This document shows, in pieces, positions 1-6,048 of a stretch of DNA of 7,282 nucleotides (positions are counted from its first letter, which is position 1; each line of letters opens with the position of its first letter). Below the pieces are notes generated by a model. That model had not been told where the DNA came from. It was given only the letters and a program-made list of their open reading frames with translations, and ran no database searches. Where the stretch lies: assembly GCA_024276395.1 (NCBI GenBank), contig JAJRXH010000366.1:1-7282 (forward strand), written 5' to 3'. The DNA comes from an archaeon. Lineage in GTDB: Archaea; Asgardarchaeota; Heimdallarchaeia; Hodarchaeales; S146-22. The position numbers and the translations under genes are program-made.

Positions 1-198
1 CAAAAGGCTTACAAGTTACCCATGCTAGGTCATAACATCCAACTAGATCCAAATTGGACAAAACTTCCGTGTCAACCATGTCCAATGTTAGAACGGTGCG
101 GCATCGGTAATGAAATCAACCCAGTCACGTGCAAGCTAATTAACGATTGGTTAGATTCCCTGTTAAGGGATAAGAAGAATGGAAGTAGCACGATTTAA
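1..198 (+). CDS. TFE-beta / RPC34-like transcription factor, C-terminal fragment (5' end outside window)
   Basis: Frame 1 is open from the window edge to TAA at 196-198, giving 65 residues of a protein that starts upstream. The fragment has cysteines at residues 24, 27, 33 and 44, a C-x2-C-x5-C-x10-C pattern embedded in PCQPCPMLERC, then an Asn-Pro-containing stretch and a terminal NDWLDSLL helix. As I recall it, the C-terminus of the RNA polymerase III subunit RPC34/RPC39 has the same spacing and a similar tryptophan-containing end. Its archaeal homologue TFE-beta binds a cubane [4Fe-4S] cluster through these cysteines and works with TFE-alpha in promoter opening by RNA polymerase. The assignment rests on the motif and its position at the very C-terminus; the winged-helix domains are not in the window. 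The ORF ends with a short polar tail (about 10 residues) after the conserved helix. Another iron-sulfur protein is possible but less likely. Confidence 0.72.
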   Translation, partial: QKAYKLPMLGHNIQLDPNWTKLPCQPCPMLERCGIGNEINPVTCKLINDWLDSLLRDKKNGSSTI

Positions 199-226
199 TT
201 TCAGCCTTTTGTCTCCTCAAGTAAAA

Positions 227-235
227 TTATTTTCT
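227..235 (+). terminator. T-rich stretch after the TFE-beta-like gene
   Basis: TTATTTTCT lies about 30 bases after the stop at 198, preceded by another pyrimidine-rich run near 206-215. Archaeal RNA polymerase commonly terminates at T-rich tracts without a hairpin, so this could end the upstream transcript. Base composition is the only evidence. Confidence 0.2.
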
Positions 236-290
236 AAATCCTGCTCTCTTTTCTGAACGAAAATCATTCATTTTATCGTCTTGGAAAGAC

Positions 291-309
291 CGAACTAAAG
301 ATAAAAATA
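291..309 (+). promoter_or_regulatory. candidate BRE/TATA element for the MFS transporter gene
   Basis: A purine-rich CGAACTAAAG (BRE-like) is followed by ATAAAAATA. A start site about 25 bases downstream would fall near 330, leaving a leader of about ten to twenty-five bases before the TTG (341) or GTG (356) start. The match is approximate and A-rich sequence is common here. Confidence 0.25.
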
Positions 310-340
310 CCCATCAACAACCTCCACCAACATCAAGCAC

Positions 341-1603
341 TTGACGGTGACGATAGTGAAAACACGGTTTAATGTCGCCATAAAAAGAGCATCATCTTTC
401 ACGGCTAGGAAGCTCACGCTATTAAGTCTAACGAGCATCATCGCTCTGCTAGATACAGCAAATAGCGTGGCTATCATTCCCGCCATCACGGAAATGACAA
501 TTATTTATAATTGGCACGAAATTGAAATAGCTGCAATCCTTAGTGCGTATTTCATGGGAGCTCTCATCACCCTACTCCCCATTGGTTTAATTCTAGATCG
601 AAAATACCAGATAAGGGAACATATCTTATTATTAGGGTTCATCACGCTAAGTACTAGCGCATTTTTATTTCACGTGAGCATGAACTTCCTTTTAGGAATG
701 ATTTTGGCACGAATCATCATGGGTATTGCCAATTCAGCGATGCGAGTAAGTACTTTCGCAATCATTGCTGAAGAATTTCCTAGCCATCGGGGATTCGCCA
801 ATGCATTGGTAATGACTTTCATGGGATTGGGAGCCGTCATTGGATTTTTCTTTGGTGGTCCTGCATGGATAACCTTCTTCTTTTGGATTGCTTTAACTAG
901 CTTGCCTTTCATTTTCGTGTTCATTTTCCTCATCGTGATGAGTCCAGTCAAAAAAGGTATCACGACACCCAAAGTTTCTTTTTCCTTAGTCTCAAAAATT
1001 CTCCCACGATGGAATGTCTTGGCATCAATTGGTCCTCTCTCTTTCCTAACCTTCATTCTCGGAATTGGAATTACCATCTACCCACGTTTCACGCGTGAGA
1101 TATTAAAAATTGACCCTCAAATGACCAACATTGCCATTGGTGTAGCTCTGATACTGTTCTCTATGATGTTACCCGTCATTGGCTATCTTTCTGATCGTCA
1201 TGGAAGAAAACCATTCATTTTAGCAAGCATGATCGGCACTGGAATCTTGCTCCCCCTGGTGGTTGGACCACAAGACACGATGATCTTCATAACTGGATTA
1301 GTTGTCGTGGGATCCATTCAATCTGGGTTGATGGCAGCCGCTGACCCGCTACTAATGGATACAGTGGAAAATGAACTACTAAAATTGGGAAAAGAAGATG
1401 TTGATCTGTTTGGAATTGCTGGCACGTTAAGAAGCTTCGCTTGGGGTCTTGGCTTCATCATTGGACCACTCATTACTGGTCTTCTCATAACTTTCCTCTC
1501 AATCCCCTTGATGGCATTATTCATAGGAATATCATGTTTTGCCTGGGCATTCTTATTCCACAAGGGCGCAATCGAATGGGAACCCGCTCTTGTAGCATCT
1601 TAG
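341..1603 (+). CDS. major facilitator superfamily (MFS) transporter, DHA1-like
   Basis: Predicted inner-membrane secondary transporter of 420 residues, a normal MFS length. Hydrophobic segments fit twelve helices: about 24-48, 61-85, 95-113, 114-133, 154-173, 175-200, 226-247, 264-283, 292-309, 312-333, 360-385 and 388-407, with a polar loop near 202-225 between the halves. The cytoplasmic loop signature appears twice: a degenerate GLILDRKY at 82-89 and a clear GYLSDRHGRK at 281-290. An RxxMG motif follows at 124-128, and helix 11 carries GxxRSxxxGxGxxIGPxxxG at 361-380. Substrate cannot be told from sequence; drug/proton or sugar efflux-type carriers share these motifs. There is no ATG near the N-terminus. 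Possible starts are TTG at 341 (no Shine-Dalgarno, the outer limit), GTG at 347, or GTG at 356, which has GGTGA five bases upstream; the last would give 415 residues. It seems to be transcribed alone, 142 bases after the previous gene. Confidence 0.88.
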   Translation: MTVTIVKTRFNVAIKRASSFTARKLTLLSLTSIIALLDTANSVAIIPAITEMTIIYNWHEIEIAAILSAYFMGALITLLPIGLILDRKYQIREHILLLGFITLSTSAFLFHVSMNFLLGMILARIIMGIANSAMRVSTFAIIAEEFPSHRGFANALVMTFMGLGAVIGFFFGGPAWITFFFWIALTSLPFIFVFIFLIVMSPVKKGITTPKVSFSLVSKILPRWNVLASIGPLSFLTFILGIGITIYPRFTREILKIDPQMTNIAIGVALILFSMMLPVIGYLSDRHGRKPFILASMIGTGILLPLVVGPQDTMIFITGLVVVGSIQSGLMAAADPLLMDTVENELLKLGKEDVDLFGIAGTLRSFAWGLGFIIGPLITGLLITFLSIPLMALFIGISCFAWAFLFHKGAIEWEPALVAS

Positions 1604-1644
1604 ACAAAAAGTTTCCAACCAACTTCGCCTAGAAAAGATAAACC

Positions 1645-1653
1645 TTAAAAAAA
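1645..1653 (+). promoter_or_regulatory. candidate TATA box of the TPR gene
   Basis: TTAAAAAAA, preceded by the purine-rich AGAAAAGATAAACC, is the most TATA-like stretch between the MFS stop (1603) and the TPR start (1698). Transcription would begin near 1674-1678, giving a leader of roughly 20 bases and placing the dyad at 1668-1681 across the start site. Confidence 0.35.
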
Positions 1654-1667
1654 TCGAATCCTTCTAA

Positions 1668-1681
1668 TCACTTGAAAGTGA
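1668..1681. promoter_or_regulatory. 14-base dyad, possible operator
   Basis: TCACTT-GA-AAGTGA is a perfect 6-bp inverted repeat with a two-base spacer. It lies 15-25 bases downstream of the candidate TATA box, overlapping the expected transcription start, where a dimeric repressor could block the polymerase. As RNA, a two-base loop would be strained, so a DNA operator is more plausible than a hairpin. No second copy was noticed in the window. Confidence 0.3.
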
Positions 1682-1685
1682 AAGG

Positions 1686-1697
1686 ATGGCCCCCTAA
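1686..1697 (+). promoter_or_regulatory. three-codon mini-ORF directly abutting the TPR gene start
   Basis: ATG GCC CCC TAA is in frame with the TPR gene, and its stop directly precedes the TPR ATG at 1698. The purine run GAAAGGA (1680-1686) touches this first ATG, so it is too close to serve it; it lies about 11 bases from the ATG at 1698 and may be that gene's weak Shine-Dalgarno. Terminating ribosomes could restart at the next codon. This may be chance. Confidence 0.2.
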
Positions 1698-3092
1698 ATG
1701 ACAAGCCCTTACAAGCTTCTAGAACGCCTGCAAAAACAACTTCAACAAGTAAATCCTGAACAAGTAGATCTGTTGGCAACAAGTCTCTTGAACAATGCAG
1801 CAAGAAAAAAAGATGAACAGAAACTCTCTCAGATCCACCTCGCTCTTGGATACCATTATTTTAATCAAAATCTCTTAAATTCCGCTGAACGTGAATTTAC
1901 TCTAGCAAAACAACATGCAGAAACTATCATGGATGAATATTTGCTTGGCAGGGCGTTGCTAGGACTAGCTGCAGCACGAGGAGAAAAAGGTCTCATTGAA
2001 GAGGCAATCCAACTATCTGAGAATTCTCGATTTTACTTGCAAAAAAGCGAACAATGGAAGTTAATACCTGCCACCTATTTTAATATCGGCGAATCTTACC
2101 TAAAACTTGGAAAAATCAATGAGGCAATCAATTCCCTTGAACAAGCCATCCAAAGTGCTCAAATGGTTAAGAGGACTGATCTTGTCCTCAAATCAATGAA
2201 CCTCATCAGCAAGTCTCGTTTCTTAATGGGAGAATACAAGTTAGCACTCGAAGATCTCTCACAAGCCATTTATTTTGCAGACTCATATAAGATGGAAGCA
2301 GAACGAATCGATTTGCGTTTGCAGTTCATCGATCTTGGCATGAGAATGAATCTCAACTCATCCTTGGTAATGAAGATAACACGAGAAATTGAACAATTGC
2401 TTGAAGAACAAGAACGGCCACATCTCAATGCACTTTTGATGCTCAGTCTGGTTTATGCCCATACTGGAGATTTGCAAAAAGCACTTCATCACTTTCAACA
2501 TCTCGAAGAGCTCATCACTACCATGTCACATGAGATCGGTGGCCCATTTCTTCTAAAATTAGAACGATTAAGAGCAAAGATGACATTACTTAACCATCAA
2601 GAGATCCCTTCTTTAGAAGAAAGAAAAAAGCAAGCACTAATGATTTATGAAGGAATCATCGATAAATGCAAGAAAGAACGAATTAACGATGAAGATGTAC
2701 CACTATTTTACCTTGAAATTGCCGAATTGTTGTTAGAAATGGATAAAATTGACGAATGTAAAAAATACCTTCAAGAACTAGAGATCATCGTTGCCAGCAG
2801 AAAACAACCACGACTTTTCATTCAATCTATCATGTTACAATATTTAGTGTGTACTCTTCAAGGAGAAAAAGATGAAGCTAATTACCTGAAACATCGAGTC
2901 AATGAACTTATGAAACATTATCATCAAGAATATCTAGAAGAAAAAATAAAAGAGACCCTCCAACACGCTAAAATACTAAAGAATGCACGAAAAATTCAAG
3001 AGCAAACCCCCAATACGCTGAGTACTGATGAACAATTAGGCATCGTCCAGTCATACCTTCAAGAGATAATTAACGAATTTCCTCTTTTCTGA
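1698..3092 (+). CDS. tetratricopeptide-repeat (TPR) protein
   Basis: A 464-residue soluble, helix-rich protein with no signal peptide or membrane segment. Helix-turn-helix repeats with the TPR pattern (small residues at A/G positions, paired aromatic/leucine positions) are visible at about 43-76 (LALGYHYFNQNLLNSAEREF), 84-117, 124-157 (the clearest: NIGESYLKLGKINEAINSLE), 164-197, 244-277 (LVYAHTGDLQKALHHFQHLE) and 333-366 (more diverged). Residues 395-440 form a charged helical tail that may coil. TPR arrays are protein-protein interaction scaffolds; no catalytic domain is fused, so the partner and process are unknown. The start is the ATG immediately after the TAA of the mini-ORF; no nearer or better start exists upstream in frame because that TAA closes the frame. 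The gene has its own candidate promoter, 94 bases after the MFS gene. Some repeat limits are uncertain. Confidence 0.87.
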   Translation: MTSPYKLLERLQKQLQQVNPEQVDLLATSLLNNAARKKDEQKLSQIHLALGYHYFNQNLLNSAEREFTLAKQHAETIMDEYLLGRALLGLAAARGEKGLIEEAIQLSENSRFYLQKSEQWKLIPATYFNIGESYLKLGKINEAINSLEQAIQSAQMVKRTDLVLKSMNLISKSRFLMGEYKLALEDLSQAIYFADSYKMEAERIDLRLQFIDLGMRMNLNSSLVMKITREIEQLLEEQERPHLNALLMLSLVYAHTGDLQKALHHFQHLEELITTMSHEIGGPFLLKLERLRAKMTLLNHQEIPSLEERKKQALMIYEGIIDKCKKERINDEDVPLFYLEIAELLLEMDKIDECKKYLQELEIIVASRKQPRLFIQSIMLQYLVCTLQGEKDEANYLKHRVNELMKHYHQEYLEEKIKETLQHAKILKNARKIQEQTPNTLSTDEQLGIVQSYLQEIINEFPLF

Positions 3093-3138
3093 TTCTTACC
3101 TCCAATAAAAGGAAAACCACCCGTGACCAGGGTAATCC

Positions 3139-3158
3139 CACGAGGACTCGTGTTTTAT
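3139..3158 (+). terminator. hairpin plus T run after the TPR gene
   Basis: CACGAG (3139-3144) and CTCGTG (3147-3152) are perfect complements, realistically a 5-bp stem with a GGAC loop, followed directly by TTTTAT. It lies 47 bases after the TPR stop and looks like an intrinsic terminator. Its left arm could instead pair with TCGTGG at 3168-3173, so the structure competes with the larger fold proposed for this island. Confidence 0.35.
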
Positions 3159-3229
3159 CCTTGACTTTCGTGGAGAAATCATGGCCTCACGGATGACGCA
3201 ATGTTGATGCTTGAAAGCCACGCATCACC

Positions 3230-3245
3230 GACGTGATGACGTGAT
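3230..3245 (+). repeat. direct tandem repeat of 8 bases (two copies)
   Basis: GACGTGAT occurs twice in a row. It sits at the right edge of the GC-rich island; a related ATGACG occurs at 3193-3198. Two copies of an octamer could be a binding site for a dimer or a small duplication. Confidence 0.5.
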
Positions 3246-3320
3246 CGACAACACAGAAGAGAAAAAAGAGAGAAAATTCAATTTTACCATGAATGTAGCG
3301 GAAGGGACTGTAGAATAACC

Positions 3321-3334
3321 AAGAAAAAGAAAAT
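3321..3334 (-). terminator. T-rich tract downstream of tyrS
   Basis: On the minus strand this reads ATTTTCTTTTTCTT, starting about 29 bases after the tyrS stop. A second pyrimidine-rich run follows at about 3258-3277. This fits archaeal T-tract termination; there is no clear hairpin. Confidence 0.35.
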
Positions 3335-3362
3335 CAAGTGAAAGAATAGTAAAGTAACGAGA

Positions 3363-4451
3363 TCAACGTGTGATTTCAGCATTTTTTATCGTTTCATACA
3401 AGGAACGTGCCGTAGCATTTTCCTCAAAGTGCTTGCGAATGGGAGCAACTAGCTTGTCAATATACTTGGCCACTGTTTTTTTCAGATCTAAGGGATGCAG
3501 CTTACCTTGGAGATAAGCCTCTTCCAACTCGTTGTAGGAAGCAAACTCCACATCACCACCAAACTTCGCTGGTCTTTCGACCAACATTTTCGGAAAAGCG
3601 CGAAAAACAATGTGCTTAGCATAATCAAGTATGGGATTTAATTCAACTTGTTTATTTGGACAATAGGCCTTTCTAATTTTTCTATTGATGTCCTCCGGTG
3701 AATCATGTACGTATATTGCTGATTCTGGTTTACTTTTACTCATTTTTGATGAAATGATAAGATCCAAGTTACTATCATCATCAAAACCAGATGTCTCTTT
3801 AGGTCCTTCCAGTCCTAATAGCATGTGATGCGAGACCACGACTGGCTTCCAAAATCCTATTTTTGGGCCGACCTCACGTGCAAGCATATTAACTCTACGT
3901 TGATCCATTCCCAGCTGCGTGATGTCACATTCCAGATGGAAGATGTCTGCACATTGCATTAAAGGATATAACAGTTGAGCAGTCTCACGTAGTTCTGCCT
4001 CTTTCCGTCCCATTATTGTCAAGCATCGCTTGGTCCGTTCGACCGTGGTTTTCATAGAAATTTCAATGACAGTCTTCCAATAATCACTATTATCCACCAG
4101 ATCAGAAGCCCAGAAAAATTCAACTTTATCCATGGGAACTCCCGCTGCCTTCCAGACTTCAATGAAATACTTCCCAACAGTGCGGATGAGCTCAAGATCT
4201 CCTCCCATTTTCCTATTGATCCAAGCGTGCCAATCTGCCAAAAACAAGCGGAATTTCACGCCAGCCTTAATCATATCACGCAGCAACAATGGACGATATA
4301 TGCCAAAAACAATGTGCGCAAGACCACTAGGTTCAAATCCATCATAGGCAATGGGTTCTTTCTTCTCTTGCAGCAAACTTCGTAGTTCTTCCATCGTAAC
4401 GATTTCTTCTCCAACATTTTGGATGAGTTTTAACCGATCTTCAATTTCCAT
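3363..4451 (-). CDS. tyrS: tyrosyl-tRNA synthetase, archaeal/eukaryotic type
   Basis: Cytosolic class I aminoacyl-tRNA synthetase (EC 6.1.1.1) that charges tRNA-Tyr using ATP. The 362-residue protein has a Rossmann core opening with AYDGFEPSG (35-43). The HIGH-equivalent is HIVFGI (46-51): the first His is kept, the second is replaced. ADWHAWINRK lies at 72-81. Tyrosine-binding residues aligned from memory with the Methanocaldococcus enzyme are Tyr36, Tyr162, Gln166, Asp169 and Gln184 (motifs YPLMQCAD and GMDQRR). The second ATP loop is an intact KMSKS at 236-240, followed by KIRKAYCP (258-265). The C-terminal anticodon-binding helices include KFGGD (296-300) and LHPLDLKK (318-325). No extra C-terminal domain is present, as usual for Archaea. 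I chose ATG at 4451; an in-frame GTG at 4454 would add one residue. The gene follows the HD gene by 67 bases on the same strand and is preceded by a short leader ORF whose stop overlaps its ATG. Confidence 0.96.
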   Translation of the reverse strand: MEIEDRLKLIQNVGEEIVTMEELRSLLQEKKEPIAYDGFEPSGLAHIVFGIYRPLLLRDMIKAGVKFRLFLADWHAWINRKMGGDLELIRTVGKYFIEVWKAAGVPMDKVEFFWASDLVDNSDYWKTVIEISMKTTVERTKRCLTIMGRKEAELRETAQLLYPLMQCADIFHLECDITQLGMDQRRVNMLAREVGPKIGFWKPVVVSHHMLLGLEGPKETSGFDDDSNLDLIISSKMSKSKPESAIYVHDSPEDINRKIRKAYCPNKQVELNPILDYAKHIVFRAFPKMLVERPAKFGGDVEFASYNELEEAYLQGKLHPLDLKKTVAKYIDKLVAPIRKHFEENATARSLYETIKNAEITR

Positions 4452-4489
4452 CACCGATAGCCCCCTCGGTGCTCTCTAAAACAGCCCAT
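4451..4489 (-). CDS. putative 12-codon leader peptide ahead of tyrS
   Basis: The minus strand holds an ATG at 4489-4487 followed by codons for MGCFREHRGGYR and a TGA at 4453-4451. A full AAGGAG Shine-Dalgarno (4502-4497) lies seven bases upstream, as good as any ribosome site in this window. The TGA shares its A with the ATG of tyrS (TGATG), an arrangement typical of translational coupling. Codon 11 is TAT (Tyr), the substrate of the downstream enzyme, and lies in the loop of the hairpin at 4452-4471. Only one Tyr codon is present, fewer than in classical attenuator leaders. Leader control of tyrS is inferred; a chance ORF remains possible. Confidence 0.45.
   Translation of the reverse strand: MGCFREHRGGYR
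4452..4471 (-). promoter_or_regulatory. hairpin abutting the tyrS start codon
   Basis: On the transcript, CACCGA and UCGGUG form a perfect 6-bp stem around the loop GGGGGCUA, ending one base before the tyrS AUG. The only Shine-Dalgarno-like sequence for tyrS (GAGGGGG) spans the end of the left arm and the loop, so folding could limit ribosome access. The stem is entirely inside the leader ORF, so a translating ribosome would melt it. Function is inferred from position. Confidence 0.45.
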
Positions 4490-4502
4490 CACTTCGCTCC
4501 TT

Positions 4503-4508
4503 AAAAAA
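4503..4508 (-). terminator. T6 run between the HD gene and the tyrS leader
   Basis: Six T residues on the minus strand, ten bases after the HD stop codon and directly before the AAGGAG of the leader ORF. It could cause partial termination or pausing so that tyrS is transcribed less than the genes before it. A single T6 without a hairpin is weak evidence. Confidence 0.25.
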
Positions 4509-4518
4509 TGCACGAAAC

Positions 4519-6036
4519 TTACTCGATTTCCTCAAGATTTTCTTCTATCTTGGTAACATGTACTCGCAAAGAATATCTTTTATTGTCATTTACACCAGTA
4601 TAATACACTCTCAAGAATTCCAAGGGCTTTTGTAGTTCTCTAATGGTTTCAGCTACTTCAGTATCCCGAAGGGGAACTGCATCACGGGAATTATCAATTG
4701 CCAACCAAATATTCCGCTCTAGAGCATGAGAATCCAAGAAATCAAGACCCTTGATGCTAGATAAATCGATGACAACCTCACGTCGAAGTGACTCCTTGAG
4801 ATCAGCTGGAACTTTCTCCAGTAATATTTCCAACACGATCTCTGGATTATTTCGTACTTGTAAGAAGGTCTCATGGAGCTTGAAGCGGATTTCATTGCTC
4901 ACTGGCTTATACAGTTTTCTCGTGAACAGCCGTTTCAGCAATTCATAACTTTTTTTCAGTTGTATAGAAGGATGTACGCGACGGTAACCTTTAATCCTCG
5001 CAAACACGTAATCATCTGTCAAATCGTAATAATCCTCTAGATCCTCTTCTGTCAAGTGATCCCAGTCTCTCGTAAAATCAAATTTAGAAGCAAAAAGATC
5101 TTCATAGGCAAGTGACATCATATCCCGCAACATCAAGTTGACCGCACGTGCTGTCTTATGATAATAGACAACCTCAAACATTGTCTGCCTTGCTTTTAGC
5201 AATCGAGATATAGCAAAGCGACTTTTTTCTTGATAAGCGACGACTTTTCTTCCTTCCGGTGTAACAGCCACCGTGAGACCAAGTAGTAAACGGAAGGCAT
5301 CAATGGCACCATGTTCAATGGTACCGCAATAGTGTGCATCGCGCACGAGATAATCCATTCTATCCACGTCTAAATCTCCAGAGACTACTTGGCTATAAAA
5401 GGGCGCCTTGCGTTCCTCATCTAATCGTGGGCGAACAGCAGTGAAGAGAAGTCTCTCCTTATCCCTTTTGCTAAAACCATGTTCATCAAGAATATCATTA
5501 ATTTGAGGGTCTTTCAAGATGATTGCTCTTGTCATGTTCTCATGAGACCAGTCAATACCTAGATTGAACATCACTTCTTCAAGAGTGTGAGAAAAGCAAG
5601 CATGCCCTACATCATGAAGAAGTGCAGCTAGACGCAGAATTTGCGTGTCCATCTCGGCATCAGTTTCACGTTTTTGAATTTCCTGTATTTCCGTAGTGAT
5701 GCTACCTAATTGTTCAACTATCAACTGCGACGGAAGAGGGTTGACAACCATCGTCTCTAATCTTTCTCTCAATCTTTCTAACCGTACCCGTACTTGATCA
5801 TTGACATGAAAGAGTGATTGGGCCGCAATTCCAGCTAGATGCATGGCTCCTAGGCAGTGTGAAAAGCGTACGTGCACGGCGCCTGGATAAACAAAAGAAG
5901 CTGAAAGTGCCTGAGAAATTCTCCTGAGTCGCTGTACCGCATGTGTATTAATGATTTCCCTTTCTAACTGATTGAAAGGGATGTAATTATGTATTGGATC
6001 TCGGACAAAAAAACGTCGTTCAGACGATGTTGACAA
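4519..6036 (-). CDS. HD-domain phosphohydrolase, SAMHD1/dNTPase-like
   Basis: A 505-residue cytosolic HD-superfamily protein (COG1078-like). Family members include dNTP triphosphohydrolases that split dNTPs into deoxynucleoside and triphosphate. Numbering from the chosen start: DPIHNYI at 13-19; VRFSHCLG with Arg57 and His60; LLHDVGHACFSH with His141, Asp142, His145 and His150; WSHE with His165; DLDVDRMDYLVRD with Asp225 and Tyr229; YYHKTARAV from 291. These match, from memory, the metal ligands His167, His206, Asp207 and Asp311 and the catalytic residues His210, His233 and Tyr315 of human SAMHD1, so the site looks intact. A helical insert (about 78-130) lies between the first His and the HD pair. 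No SAM domain is present. The frame is open to a TTG at 6051, but the TTG at 6036 is preferred because AGGAG lies seven bases before it. It overlaps or abuts the preceding gene, suggesting co-expression. Substrate is unproven. Confidence 0.9.
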   Translation of the reverse strand: MSTSSERRFFVRDPIHNYIPFNQLEREIINTHAVQRLRRISQALSASFVYPGAVHVRFSHCLGAMHLAGIAAQSLFHVNDQVRVRLERLRERLETMVVNPLPSQLIVEQLGSITTEIQEIQKRETDAEMDTQILRLAALLHDVGHACFSHTLEEVMFNLGIDWSHENMTRAIILKDPQINDILDEHGFSKRDKERLLFTAVRPRLDEERKAPFYSQVVSGDLDVDRMDYLVRDAHYCGTIEHGAIDAFRLLLGLTVAVTPEGRKVVAYQEKSRFAISRLLKARQTMFEVVYYHKTARAVNLMLRDMMSLAYEDLFASKFDFTRDWDHLTEEDLEDYYDLTDDYVFARIKGYRRVHPSIQLKKSYELLKRLFTRKLYKPVSNEIRFKLHETFLQVRNNPEIVLEILLEKVPADLKESLRREVVIDLSSIKGLDFLDSHALERNIWLAIDNSRDAVPLRDTEVAETIRELQKPLEFLRVYYTGVNDNKRYSLRVHVTKIEENLEEIE

Positions 6037-6043
6037 AGGTCTT

Positions 6044-6048
6044 CTCCT
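6044..6048 (-). promoter_or_regulatory. Shine-Dalgarno that decides the HD gene start
   Basis: AGGAG begins at the A of the TGA stop of the upstream gene (TTGAGGAG) and stands eight to nine bases from the next in-frame TTG at 6036 (seven unpaired bases between). It makes TTG 6036 a better start than TTG 6051 and allows ribosomes ending the upstream gene to restart directly. Confidence 0.6.

Larger units (their letters stand above)
3118..3250. ncRNA. candidate structured RNA in a GC-rich intergenic island
   Basis: By hand count 62 of 120 bases at 3121-3240 are G or C, against 43 of 120 in the next 120 bases (3241-3360). Complementary arms nest: CCGTGA (3121-3126) with TCACGG (3187-3192), extendable by CCA (3127-3129) with TGG (3182-3184) across a two-base bulge; inside it CCACGA (3138-3143) with TCGTGG (3168-3173). 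A second hairpin pairs TGATGC (3205-3210) with GCATCA (3222-3227). In AT-rich archaea, GC-rich intergenic islands often mark structured RNAs. No tRNA, C/D-box or other known RNA was recognised, and the strand is unknown. Confidence 0.3.

Noticed and set aside
199..340. Gap between the TFE-beta-like gene and the MFS gene checked for tRNA or small genes
   Set aside because: No tRNA T-arm or acceptor pairing and no ORF with a ribosome site; only T-rich and TATA-like sequence.
670..1077. 135-codon open frame on the minus strand
   Set aside because: It lies wholly inside the MFS gene, its translation is Lys/Met/Pro-rich with no domain, and the plus-strand frame has clear MFS motifs; it is an antisense shadow.
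3181..3207. Eight-codon ORF MASRMTQC in the GC-rich island
   Set aside because: No ribosome site, very short, and it lies within the arms of the proposed RNA structure.
3230..3250. Possible C/D-box guide RNA (GTGATGA matches a C box at 3233-3239)
   Set aside because: No CTGA D box occurs at a suitable distance downstream, and no C'/D' pair is visible on either strand.
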